Shown one piece after another: positions 1 to 10,570 of a DNA stretch of 64,000 nt. The DNA lies in assembly GCA_000750105.3 (NCBI GenBank), contig JPHH03000013.1, positions 310,001 through 374,000 on the forward strand, read 5' to 3'. The notes under the pieces are model-generated. The model made no database searches. It saw only the letters and a program-made list of their open reading frames with translations, and was not told the DNA's origin. The stretch comes from Tolypocladium sp. Sup5 PDA-1. Taxonomy: Eukaryota; Ascomycota; Sordariomycetes; Hypocreales; Ophiocordycipitaceae. The stretch's first letter is position 1; the number at the start of each line of letters is the position of its first letter. The translations under genes were made by a program, and so were the position numbers.

Positions 1-398
1 CATCTAGTCGATCTATAATTGATGCTTCAAGTTGTATAGTAGACTGGGAGCCCAAAGTCAGGTACGGCAAAGCCAGCGGCTGACTAGTCGCAAATCAACG
101 TCTAGACGCGTCGGCCATCGCTAAACACGCTGGCTCCCTCAATTAGATTCCAGGCACTGCCCCTTTAGAGAGCACCTCAAGTTTGGTCATTTATTCTGGG
201 TGGGTGGGTAGAAGAGTGATCCGATGCAAAGGGACAAAGGTGGCTCGCTCACTGGTGGAGACTGTCTTGCGGTTTAAGAGAGGAGCCAGATTCTTTCCGA
301 AGTCATGAATATTTTACCTGTATGCTCTGTTACGTTAACAATTCATTCCACGTTCACGATCTATCTCTTGTCTCTCGAGAAATTCGCTTTATCCCAAG
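1..398. other. intergenic, no gene recognised
   Basis: No convincing coding frame or RNA gene is visible. The last 100 bases before position 399 are pyrimidine-rich and A/T-richer, like a fungal core promoter and leader for the short relic that follows. Confidence 0.4.
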
Positions 399-533
399 AT
401 GACTACAACAAAGATCCTTATTGTTGGTCTTGGGGGTAAGCTAGTCCCGGCGAAACTCCATGGTCCGCAAGGAGAGCTTGTGAAAGTTCTCTCACTCGAT
501 CTCGGGAAGGTCTACGAAGCCTGCGCGGCATAA
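399..533 (+). pseudogene. possible relic of an NAD(P)-binding protein (first exon only)
   Basis: An ATG at 399 opens a 44-codon frame ending in TAA at 531-533. Its first residues read MTTTKILIVGLGG, the beta-strand plus glycine-rich turn that starts Rossmann-fold proteins such as ketopantoate reductases. A GTAAGC donor-like sequence follows immediately (about 436-441), as expected if a first exon ended there. No continuation of a dehydrogenase is seen in any frame of the next 680 bases, so I read it as a truncated relic. The assignment rests on about 13 residues; it may be chance. Confidence 0.25.
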
Positions 534-1217
534 GGTCAGATGCGGTTCCCGTTGGCGAATAGGAGTTGCACCAAGAACACCACAAACACGAGACAACGCG
601 AGGCAGCCAGGTTATCAAGTGAAGTCATGTTCATAATTAGACATCGGCATTTACATCAATACACGCAGCATCCAACTCCTGTCAGTCCTCTCCACAACTC
701 CTCCAAAAGCCCAACTCTAGTCAGAGTCGTCATAACTCGGCCCGTTTCGTCTTCCCCAATCGGTCAAGTGGTAGTCTCGCCTACCAATCGACCGGGGCGA
801 GGCACACTCAAAGGGAAGAAAAAGTACGTATGAACCTGGCCAAAAGCATTATACCGACCAATGCAACCATGTCCCAATGCTCGAAACCACCCAGATGCCC
901 AGCCTATTCCCCCAGCCATCGGTTCACATGAGAGACCTCGATGGTCTCGTCTAATGCCGAAAGAATGGTCCATAGTTGGGCAAATATGACGTGCAATCAT
1001 ATCCGATGGATGTGGAGAAGCAAAAAACAGCCGAGGGCGCCATTTCGCTTCCAAATACAAGAGAATGCTGGCTTGACCATTCCCCGAACGCCAGGGCCAG
1101 CCACGTCGTGCAGCGTCCATACAGCGATACCGGCATGTCGAAATCACCCCATCGTGGACACCATACCAAGCAAGGGCTTGCTCAAGAACCAGGGACGAGT
1201 CAATCCGAGCCCGACTC
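534..1217. other. intergenic / 3' flank of the coiled-coil gene
   Basis: Only short overlapping open frames without family resemblance or coding bias occur here. The right part probably holds the 3' untranslated region of the minus-strand gene that ends at 1218. Confidence 0.4.
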
Positions 1218-3665
1218 CTAACCGCGGCTCACGCTCGCGCTCGTCCGGCTCCGCTCATCCTCCTCTTCGATGACGTCGCTCAGCCTCGTCGGATGGTGAT
1301 GCCGAGGGACAGTCTCCCACCCAGGGGTACCATAGCCCTGGCCAGAGTAGTCCTGCGGGTTGGAGTAAGCTCCGGTCCACTGGCCTTCGCCGGCCGAGGT
1401 CGAGGATGGCTCGTGGCCTCCGCTAGGCGGGTTGGTGGTCGCCGGTGTCTCGTACTCGTCTGCCTCCACGTCAGAACCCGAGTAAGTCGAGGGCGGCGCA
1501 GCGAAGGGGATCTTGTTGCCGTGCACGTCCAGGATAAAGTTCCCTTCGGCGTCGATGACGTACTCACCTTCGCTGTAGCCGCCCTCTGAGCCCCCGCGTC
1601 TTCTGCCTCCCGTCTCCCGCTGCGCTGGCTGCTGTTGCTGCCCCTGCTGCCCCTGCTGTTGCTGAGGAGGATAGTAGCCGCCACTGCTGCCGCCGGCTGT
1701 CGGTGGAGTTGGTTGGGTGGGTGGCGCTTGGGTATGTTCTGCCGGATAGCCTTGTCCGTACTCTTGCTGATAGCTTCCTGGCTCTCGGGTCGTGCCATGT
1801 CGGCTGGGGCCGCCCTGGGTCATGGGGACGACTTGGACGCCGCCAACGATGGTGGGCTGCCCCGTCTGCAGGGAGTAGGTCCTGTCGCGCTCCTCCTGCT
1901 CGCGGCGGCCCAGCTCCTCCCAGGCCCGTCGTGCCTCCTCTTTGGATATGGAGAGCTCCTTGCGCATCTCGGCGAGCTGTTTCTGCATCTTGGATGTTCC
2001 CCGCTCCTGGTCAATGGCGTCACGGATGGCATCGGCACGATCCCTCCTCTCCTTTTGAAGGGCCGCCTCCATCATCGCGTTCACCTCCTGGGCACGCTCC
2101 AGCTCAGACCTAGTCTCAAAGAACCATCGCTGAAACTTGCGCTCGGAGCTGGCTCGCAGCCGCTGTAGCTCCACCACGGCGTGAAAGAGGTTGGCCCCGG
2201 CCGCTGAGAGGTCCGTCACCTGTCGGGCCAGCTGCGTGCTCAGGGGGTCGCGGTTGACATCATCCTTGTTCTGCTCGAGCTTGCGGATCCAGTAGCTCGT
2301 CAAGCCCTCCCAGTGCGCCGACAACGTTTCCCACCGTTCAAAGGCGTGAGGGAACGAGTTTCGGGGCTTAGCCACGTCGGCGGGTTGGGCAGCAGTTTCG
2401 CCTGCCTGGGCACCGGGGTTGGGTCGCTGCTGAGGTGGTTGTTGCTGCTGCTGGCCAGGGCCAGCGGTTGTGTAGGTCTGAGGGGGTGCTTGCTGAGTAG
2501 CAGCGAGCTGTGGGGGTCGCTGTTGAGACGGCGGCTTTGCTGCGCCTGTCGAGACTCTAGTTGGTGCTTGGGTGGTGTCTGGTGGTGTGGTTTGACCCTG
2601 ATGACGAGGGTCGGTTTGCTGTCGCGAATCGGTGCCGCTGCCTTGCCCTGCAGCAACGCCAGCAGATCGACGCTCGGCATTCCTTCGTTGAGCTTCTTCC
2701 AGCAGGCGTGCTTCCTGCTCCGCTCTGCCTCGCTCCAGTGCCTGCTTCTCGGCCTCTGCTCTTTGCCGTGCCTCCCTCGCCGCCCGTTCCTGCATGATCA
2801 TCCTAGGACCCCTGATGCCGGACGGAGAGCCTGTGGGCGCGGGCCCCGCGGTCGGACGGCGTGGAGATGGCATGCCGTTGCCGTTTGAGGCGGCAGGAGC
2901 TGCGTTGGCTGCCATGAGATCGGCCATGCTGGCGGACTCCTCGACGACGTCGGGGGTGAAGAGCTGGGGGTGGCGGAGTGCCTCCTCGAGGGCGTAGAGG
3001 ATGGCACTGTGGGTGCTTCTGGAGATGCGTGTGGCTGAGTGAGGCTCGAGCCGGTCTCGGCGAGCGGAAGAAGAGGATGTGGGATTGAGTCGGGAATGTG
3101 GTCGATCAGAGAACTCTCGGTCGGGATCCTCGTCTAGGTCCTGCGAGCTTTGTCGCCGGCGACGAGCTTCTCGATCCCTGCCCTCGTCGAACAGCGAGGC
3201 CTCGAGTCCGGTAACGGAGGAGGACACTCGTCGGTGATGCTCGGACGAGGTGACGCTGGGAGAAAAGCCGACAGAAGCAGCCGCGATGTGCACCCGCGGC
3301 TCGGGGCTCGGGGTGGCTTCGAATCGCGGGGTGCGGCGAAGGGCTCGTTGGATCGAGGACGACGGGCTGGAGAGCCTCTCAACAGGATCTGGAGATGTTG
3401 TTGTTTGCTGCTGGCGTTGCTTGGGGGCAGACGTGGGCGCGTGGATTTCGTAAGGGTCGTGAGATGCAGGAAAGGCCTGTGGCTGGGACACAAAGACTCC
3501 TGCGCCGACGGGAGGCGGGTGTGAGGGAGACAAGTTGAAGGCGAGGTCACCACCAGAGGGCTGGTGGTGGTGGACGTGGTGGTGGATGTAGGTTGGTGGA
3601 GGAGGGGGGGTTGGTAGTGGTGCCGCACCTGCCAGCGAAGTCGCAGGGGACAGAGTTGAATCTAC
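1218..3665 (-). CDS. large disordered coiled-coil protein (5' exon unresolved)
   Basis: A minus-strand frame of about 815 codons stays open from 3665 to the stop at 1218. At its 5' side a polypyrimidine stretch and TAG (AG at 3667-3666) form a strong acceptor, and no early in-frame ATG exists (the apparent start at 3533 is a TTG), so at least one upstream coding exon is missing from this model. The N-terminal third is Ser/Pro/Arg-rich and disordered. A conserved-looking segment ILYALEEALRHPQLFTPDVV follows, then a charged Glu/Arg/Ala helix, a Gln/Pro-rich linker, a long predicted coiled coil (roughly positions 2330 down to 1870), and a Gln/Gly/Pro-rich tail ending with an acidic SDVIEEEDE motif. 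I do not recognise a named family. The architecture suggests a cytoskeletal or septal scaffold protein, but this is inference only. Confidence 0.75.
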   Translation of the reverse strand, partial: VDSTLSPATSLAGAAPLPTPPPPPTYIHHHVHHHQPSGGDLAFNLSPSHPPPVGAGVFVSQPQAFPASHDPYEIHAPTSAPKQRQQQTTTSPDPVERLSSPSSSIQRALRRTPRFEATPSPEPRVHIAAASVGFSPSVTSSEHHRRVSSSVTGLEASLFDEGRDREARRRRQSSQDLDEDPDREFSDRPHSRLNPTSSSSARRDRLEPHSATRISRSTHSAILYALEEALRHPQLFTPDVVEESASMADLMAANAAPAASNGNGMPSPRRPTAGPAPTGSPSGIRGPRMIMQERAAREARQRAEAEKQALERGRAEQEARLLEEAQRRNAERRSAGVAAGQGSGTDSRQQTDPRHQGQTTPPDTTQAPTRVSTGAAKPPSQQRPPQLAATQQAPPQTYTTAGPGQQQQQPPQQRPNPGAQAGETAAQPADVAKPRNSFPHAFERWETLSAHWEGLTSYWIRKLEQNKDDVNRDPLSTQLARQVTDLSAAGANLFHAVVELQRLRASSERKFQRWFFETRSELERAQEVNAMMEAALQKERRDRADAIRDAIDQERGTSKMQKQLAEMRKELSISKEEARRAWEELGRREQEERDRTYSLQTGQPTIVGGVQVVPMTQGGPSRHGTTREPGSYQQEYGQGYPAEHTQAPPTQPTPPTAGGSSGGYYPPQQQQGQQGQQQQPAQRETGGRRRGGSEGGYSEGEYVIDAEGNFILDVHGNKIPFAAPPSTYSGSDVEADEYETPATTNPPSGGHEPSSTSAGEGQWTGAYSNPQDYSGQGYGTPGWETVPRHHHPTRLSDVIEEEDERSRTSASVSRG

Positions 3666-5866
3666 CTAAGGAGAAGGAAGAGTAAAACTGGTGCTACCCT
3701 CGAGTCCAGAGATACCACAAAGGCAGCAACAGGGATAATCGAGCGAAACGGCGTGTGCGCACCCGAGCGAGTCCCAATGCCCAGAGGGAGGGCGGTGCGC
3801 GGTGCAGGGTCCCTGGTGATGCCGAAATGTGGTGGCAGGAAACGCTGGAAATCGGGGGGGCTGGAGCGCGGCCACAACCACCCGACCACAACCTCTCAGC
3901 GCCAGTCAAGGCGCGGCTGGCGCCGACGCAATCTCGCAATTGGGGCCCGAAAAGCGGTCGCAAAACTTGTTTTCTTGGTCGTCTTCGTCCCGTCGTCTTT
4001 TCCGTTGCGCGCGCGCCCGCAGGTGCCCAATCCGCTGCCAGCGCTGGTGGCGATGGCTGGCGGCGATGGCTGGCGACGGCTCGGCCTCGACACAACCGCC
4101 ACGCACACACCGCGGTTTCCAATGGCTGAGGTGCGCGGGCGCGGGCGTGGGCGAGGCGAACTGCGCATCAATTGGCTCGGGTCGGGTCGTTTGAGGCGAT
4201 GGGCACGACCATGGCCCGGCGGGAGGGCAATGCCGTCCCGAAACTGGCTGTCTAGGGGGCCCGAGGCGGTAGTATCATGGCTGGGGCGGAAGGGCAGAGG
4301 ACGACGACGACGACCAGGCGAGAGGAGAGGGGAGAGGAAACCTGGAAGGCTTCCCTTGGCTGCCGGGTCCAGTGAGACGGCCGCTCGGTATCCGTACTCG
4401 TAGACTTGGCTGAGCGAATGTACCCGACTGGTTAGGTCGGGTTAGGTTGGACTGGACAACTCATCAACCCATCCACCGTGGACGTTATCAATGCCACCGC
4501 ATCAGATCAGGGCAGGGCACGTCCCTCCACCGACTTCGGCTCAGCTCCTGGATGGTGGATGGTGGATGGTGTGAGCGAGGGCTGGACACGCGCATTAGCC
4601 TGGCCCAGCCCGAGGCGCCGGGATGCATCAGCTGCTCGAGGGAGCGGCAGACAGCTTGGGCTCGACACCCACAGTTCAAGCTGCGGTTTGCTGCACGCAA
4701 TCATCAAGACGAGCCGAACTGTCTTGTCGGTTGAAGCCCCGTCGCCCCCATCAACACGATGGGCTCCGCGGCAATCGGAGCGTCCCCATCAAGCCCCTCC
4801 CTGGTCGCTGTGAGGCCCCGCCAAGCGAGGTGGTCAAGGTTGTATCGCTCGCTCGCCAGAGCCACACACCATACCAGTGGCCATGCGAAGCACCTCGGGC
4901 TCTTGGAGATTCCCCACGCAATCGCATTGCATCGCAGCAGCCCGGCCTGCACGCGCCGTACCTTGCAGCTCATCCTCCTGGATGCGGCTCATCCTCCTGG
5001 AATGATCAAGAGACCATCACCGTAGAGCCCCAATTCAGCAGCAGAAAAGGCGCTGCCCGTTGTGGAGGGACGGGAGCCAGTGGGCGGGTCGGCCCTGGAG
5101 CCGAGTCCATTCCGGAGCGGCCAATCACGGGCCGCAGCAGATATCCGCCCAAGCCGCTCCAAGCAACTTAGGTAAGCTCGTCGCCATCCCAGAGAACGCA
5201 GGCGTAATAATTCTTCTCTTCCATCATTGCACTGTTGGCTTAGAGAGGTATTACCGTTTGCACGTTGCTGTGCCCGAGGAGGCACTGCCCTTGCTTTAAC
5301 CAGAGTCGAGAATGGCACTCTGGGTATCTGCTCAGTGTTCTGTGCAGAGCAACATATTAATTACAACTGCATATTAACAGGCATTCAACCAAAAGTCTCG
5401 GAATGTTACTTTTTAGTTCTCTTCCTATTCGTTTATTTTCTTTTGTTTCCCCGACAGAGTGTCCCTCAATATCCTTCTTTTTTCTTTTTTGCCCTCTTTA
5501 CACCTTTTTATTGGCTGAGGGTGTTTCCTTTCTTTCATCACATGTATTTTGCCTAATTTACGAGGTGACCACGTTCGCTCGGGGGAATACTCTGCCACAT
5601 TCACGCCATCTTTCCAAGGTCTAGGGTAGGGGCGTCAACTGTTGGGCAATGCGTGTCGAGTTCCTTCCTCTTGCTCGCCCTGCAACGCGACGCTCTCGCG
5701 CGGGTCACCTCAATTGCGATACACTGTGTCCTTCCTTAAACGTCTGCCATCATCACTGTCGTGTCGCGAGCAATAGCATTTGCTTTGGCAACTCTCAGGG
5801 ACTCGCCTTGTTCCTGGACGTGTCTCGCGCACTACCAAGTAGTCCGTACGCATTTTCTGATCCGCA

Positions 5867-6184
5867 ATGCGACCCCCGCTGAAGGTTCCATGGGACGATC
5901 CGGGGTCGCACTCGACAACACGAACAGTCACGAAATCCGATGAGTCCGACCTGCAAACATGGATGGAATCGTGGCTGCTCGGAGGTCCGCCCACGTCCCG
6001 CGCGAGGAAGCATGTGCTGCGGCTGTCGAACAACGCCGAGGAGGCTTACCCTACTAGCTTCGATGTCTCTGCATCCTCGGACCGACAAGAGGCCAATACA
6101 AGGACCGAGATCCAGCCCAGTACTTGGCTCCTCGATCGACAGCCAGGCCCGGCTTGGGCATTCGACCGAAGAACTCTGAGGTGA
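5867..6184 (+). CDS. doubtful small hypothetical protein
   Basis: A 105-codon ATG frame has a balanced amino-acid composition and few low-complexity stretches, unlike the surrounding shadow frames. A GTGAGC donor-like site lies at its end (about 6181), so it could be a first exon. I recognise no family and see no further exon with confidence. It may be non-coding. Confidence 0.2.
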   Translation: MRPPLKVPWDDPGSHSTTRTVTKSDESDLQTWMESWLLGGPPTSRARKHVLRLSNNAEEAYPTSFDVSASSDRQEANTRTEIQPSTWLLDRQPGPAWAFDRRTLR

Positions 6185-7446
6185 GCAACAAGGGGCCACA
6201 GTTATGCAAGTGATGAACTGGGTACAGAGCTCAGGAAGAATTGCAATGCCCAAGGAACCGGACGAAGCTAACCAGCAAAAGACATCAGCAGCATCAGCAC
6301 TCTGTTCGACAGCCAGTCGCCCGGCCCTTTCTCCCGAATAATTTATCCAGAGCCAGATGTCGAATATTCAGCCCGACCCAGACGGGGCTTGCCGCAACTT
6401 CTTGGACCCATGCCCGGAGTCTATACAAAAGGGCAGCTAAGAGACGGACGAGGTGACCCCGAAGCAGCGCCGGTCTGCATCGCCTCGAACCATTTTGCTT
6501 GCTCTCGCCATCCGGTTGCGTTTGCCAAGAAGATGCCACCAATACAACGTCGTTCTGGCCGCCCCAACACGCAGCACAGAGTACACCATCAGCCCAAATT
6601 CAGGGTCGTCGTCGAGCCGTCAAGCCACCAAACGCAAACCACACGCGGGGTAGAAGATGGTTCACGACGATGATGAGGGGGTGGGGAAGGGACAGGAACA
6701 AGCTCACCCAAGATTCCAGAAATTGCACGGGACGTCAAAACAACAGCAAGCCACCACAGGCTTCCTGGCTTCTAGCCCCGCGGCAAGCTCAGCCTCCTCC
6801 GCCAATTCGGCCCGGCTCTGCTGCTTACCCGTTTAATTGTCCTCGACCTTGCCGTTCTGGCTCGAGTGCAGGACAAGCATTGGCCAAGCGCCCAATGATC
6901 TGCCGAAGGGAAATTGTGGGCGCCTCCGCATCATCCCGCTGGAGGTGTGGGGATATTCATGGGACTGAGCTCATCTACATCTCAGTCGTCGACGAGACTG
7001 AGAGAGAAAGGGACGGGAGCACAGGGAAGACACAATATCACGAGTGACATGGCCACTTACGACGTTTCCGCTGACTTCGTTTGCTCAATGAATACAACAC
7101 AACATCCATGGGGCAAGTTGCCTATTCTCGGCATGCAGTCAGTGCGGTCCAGGCTTGGGGATGGAGACTGGCCCCAAGACGTCTCTAGCCGAGATGGAGA
7201 CGGATGATGCACGCCTGGTCCACGATGGCGCTGTGTAGCAGATTTGCCTCGCTCACGTGGATAAAGTCTCGGCTCTATGACGCTGGAATGGCCAACGACG
7301 GCGCCTTGGCACTCGCCCATGACAATTCTTGTCCGATCGTCCGCGGCTGGCCCCTCCCAGAGTCCCCAGACTCCCCACGGCGGATACTCTAATTACCAAG
7401 TACGGAGTACACACGGGGCTCCTCGGTGGCAGGGCGCGTGCAACCA

Positions 7447-7452
7447 TATAAA
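7447..7452 (+). promoter_or_regulatory. TATA box of the alpha-glucosidase gene
   Basis: A perfect TATAAA lies 86 bases before the ATG at 7538, at a fitting distance for a transcript with a short leader. A palindromic TACGGAGTAC lies about 40 bases upstream. Confidence 0.5.
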
Positions 7453-7537
7453 CCCGCGGACCTGCAGCTAGCCCTCGAGCTGGTGAAGGGGGTTCTTCCC
7501 AGCACACTCCCGCACTGCCAGACCTCATTGCAGCATC

Positions 7538-10377
7538 ATGAGATTTGGGAGCGGTCTCTTGTACGCTGGAGTCGCGTCGGCGGCGGCCCTGGTGAGCAGG
7601 GATGGCGATAACCTGGGCTCGTGCCCCGGGTACAAGGTGTCCAACGTGAGGGCGACGGACATCGGCTTGAAGGCGGATTTGAAGCTCGCAGGTGCACCGT
7701 GCAACGCGTATGGCACTGACCTGAAGGATCTCACGTTGACGGTCACGTATGAGACAGGTATGTGTAGCCCAGTCCCCCAGCTGGCAAGCTTCGTCATGGT
7801 CGTTTATATGCTCACCATTGTACGAGTCTAGAAACCCGCCTTCATGTCAAGATTCAGGACAAGGGCAACCAAGTCTACCAGGTCCCCGAGTCCGTCTTTG
7901 CGCGCCCCAGCGGCAACATCTCCGCCGAGGGCAGCAAGCTCAAGTTTAACTACACAGAGTCGCCCTTCTCCTTCAAGATCAGCCGCGCCGATTCCCACGA
8001 GGCCCTCTTCGACAGCTCGGCGGCATCCCTCGTCTTCGAGTCGCAGTACCTGCGCCTGCGTACCAGCCTCCCCAATGACCCGTACCTGTACGGCCTGGGT
8101 GAGCACTCTGATCCCCTGCGGCTCAAGACCGACAACTACATCCGCACGATGTGGAACCAGGACAGCTACGGTGTGCCCCTCGACTCCAACCTGTACGGCA
8201 CGCAGCCCTTCTATCTCGAGCACCGAGAGAGCGGCTCCCATGGCGTGTTCCTGCTCAACTCGAATGGCATGGACATTATGATCAACAAGACGCTAGACGG
8301 CAAGCAGTACCTCGAGTACAACACGCTCGGAGGCGTCTTTGACTTTTGGTTTGTCGCCGGTCCGAGCCCCGTCCAAGTCGTCCAGCAGTACGGCGAGATT
8401 GCGGGCACGCCAGCCATGCAGCCGTACTGGGGCCTCGGCTTTCACCAGTGCCGGTACGGTTACCAGGATGCCTACGAAGTTGCAGAAGTCGTCTACAACT
8501 ACAGCCAGGCCGGGATCCCGCTGGAGACTATGTGGACCGACATTGACTACATGGACCGCCGCCGTGTCTTTAGCCTGGATCCTGAGCGTTTCCCCCGGAA
8601 GAAGATGCGACAGTTGGTGAAGCAGCTCCATGGCAACGACCAGCACTACGTTGTCATGGTCGACCCGGCTGTGGCGTACCAAGACTACGCACCCCTCCAC
8701 GAGGGCGTCAAAGACGACGTCTTCCTGCGCCGGGACAATGGCTCCCTCTGGCTGGGCGTCGTGTGGCCGGGTGTGACCGTCTTCCCCGACTGGTTCTCCA
8801 AGAATGTCCAAAACTACTGGAACGGCCAGTTCCAGAGCTTCTTCAGCAAGGACAGCGGCGTCGATATCGATGCCCTGTGGATCGACATGAACGAGCCGAG
8901 CAACTTTCCCTGCAACTTCCCTTGCGACAACCCCTATGAGGCCGCCAAGGGGTACCCGCCGCCAGCCCCTCCGGTCCGGGAGCCGCCTCGCCCCTTGCCC
9001 GGCTGGCCGTGCGACTTTCAGCCTCCGGGAACGTGCAAGCGTTCGGAGCCAGAGGAGCGTGACGCAGCACCAGAGATTGCGCCGATGGCAGCTTTCCCTC
9101 GCGATACCAGCCTCGACAGACTCGACAGCCTCGCCGCCGCCGGCGACCAGAAGGGTCTGCCTGAACGGGACCTCCTGTACCCCAAGTACGCCATCCACAA
9201 CAAGGCGGCCTTCCAGGACTCGTGGAACGCCGACAAGGGCGGAATCTCGAACCACACCGTCAACACCGACGTCCACCACCAGAACGGCCTCGCCATGTAC
9301 GGCACGCACAACATCTACGGCTCCATGATGTCCATCGCCTCCCGCGAGGCCATGCTCTCGCGCCGCCCCGGCGTGCGCCCCATGATCATCACCCGCAGCA
9401 CCTTTTCCGGCGCGGGCTCCAAGGTCGGCCACTGGCTCGGCGACAACCTCTCCACGTGGGACATGTACCGCAACTCGATCCGCTCGATGCTGTCCTTTAC
9501 CGGGCTCTTCCAGTTCTCCATGGTGGGCTCCGACACGTGCGGCTTCGGCGGCGACACGACCGAGGAGCTCTGCGCGCGATGGGCCGCGCTGGGCGCCTTC
9601 TCGACCTTCTACCGCAACCACAACGCCCAGGGCTCGTTGAGCCAGGAGTTCTACCGCTGGGAGAGCGTCGCGAGCAGCGCACGCAAGGCCATCGACATTC
9701 GCTACCGCCTGCTCGACTACATGTACACGGCCATGCGCCGCGCCAGCGCCGACGGCACGCCCGCCGTCCACCCCGTCTTCTACCTGTACCCCGAGGACAA
9801 GGCCACCTGGGCGCTCGAGCTCTCGTACTTTTACGGGCCGGGCCTCCTCGTCGCGCCCGTCACAAGCCAGGGCGCCACCTCCGTGCAGGTCTACCTCCCC
9901 GACGACACCTTCTACGACTGGTACTCGCACAAGCCCATCCGCGGCGAGGCCGCCGTGCACACCTTTGTCGAGCAGGACACGACGACGATCCCGCTGCTCA
10001 TCCGCGCGGGCGTCATCCTCCCCGCCCGCGTCAACTCGGCCAACACCACCGCCAAGCTCCACGCTCAGGACTTTGAGCTGTTCATCCCCGTCGACGCGCA
10101 CGGCTCCGCAAAGGGCGAGCTGTACGTCGACAACGGCGAGTCCCTCGACGTCACCGGGCGCTACTCGCTCATCACCTTTACGTACGAGGGCGGCGTGCTG
10201 AAATATGACGGCGTCTTCAACTACAACGCCGCCATCACCAAGGTTACGCTCCTGGGCACCGGGTGCAAGCCGCGCCCGGGGAAGAGGGTGCACAAGACGG
10301 GCGGGAGCAAGAAGTATAGCAAGACGATTAACGTGGCCGTGTCGCTCCACCAGGCGGGGAAGCTCAAGGTGGGTTAA
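7538..10377 (+). CDS. secreted GH31 alpha-glucosidase
   Basis: Two exons (7538-7757, 7832-10377; GTATGT...TAG intron of 74 nt) encode 921 residues. GH31 alpha-glucosidases release glucose from the non-reducing ends of maltose and starch oligomers. The protein starts with a hydrophobic signal peptide (MRFGSGLLYAGVASAAA), so it should be secreted. The GH31 nucleophile motif WIDMNEPSNF is present with Asp about 425, and the acid/base Asp about 611 lies in GHWLGDN. A Pro-rich stretch near residues 445-465 fits the linker found in fungal maltase/glucoamylase-like members. The C-terminus is Lys/Arg-rich. Splicing at this intron restores the sequence VTYETETRLHVKIQD, typical of the family's N-domain. 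It converges on the LCCL gene with only 193 bases between stops. Alpha- versus alpha/beta-glucosidase (AgdC-like) specificity cannot be decided. Confidence 0.95.
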
Positions 10378-10570
10378 TGGAGGGCAGAAGCAAAGGGTTT
10401 GGGCCCGTGTTGATGCAAGTCGCCAGGGGGGACGTGGCTCGGGCGATAATGTAGGAGCGTAGCCAATAAGTAACACAAGAGCTATACCAAAGACCATCTC
10501 GGTGGTTTTCTGGCAGTCTATACCTAACGCCGGGCCGACCTGGCCCTTTGGTCAGAAATCACTCGTAACA

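Larger units (their letters stand above)
3666..7537. other. 3.9-kb intergenic region / alpha-glucosidase promoter
   Basis: The left part must contain the unidentified 5' exon and promoter of the minus-strand coiled-coil gene. Positions 5330-5570 are clearly more A/T-rich with T-rich runs. Positions 6930-7537 probably contain the promoter of the alpha-glucosidase. Apart from one doubtful small ORF at 5867 no gene is convincing. Confidence 0.45.

Noticed and set aside
6470..6520. Possible minus-strand tRNA suggested by a GGTTCGA string
   Set aside because: No matching acceptor stem or anticodon arm could be folded around it.
8293..10497. 734-codon antisense frame under the alpha-glucosidase
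   Set aside because: Product of strong G/C third-position bias on the plus-strand gene; Val/Ala/Gly/Arg-rich with no family features.
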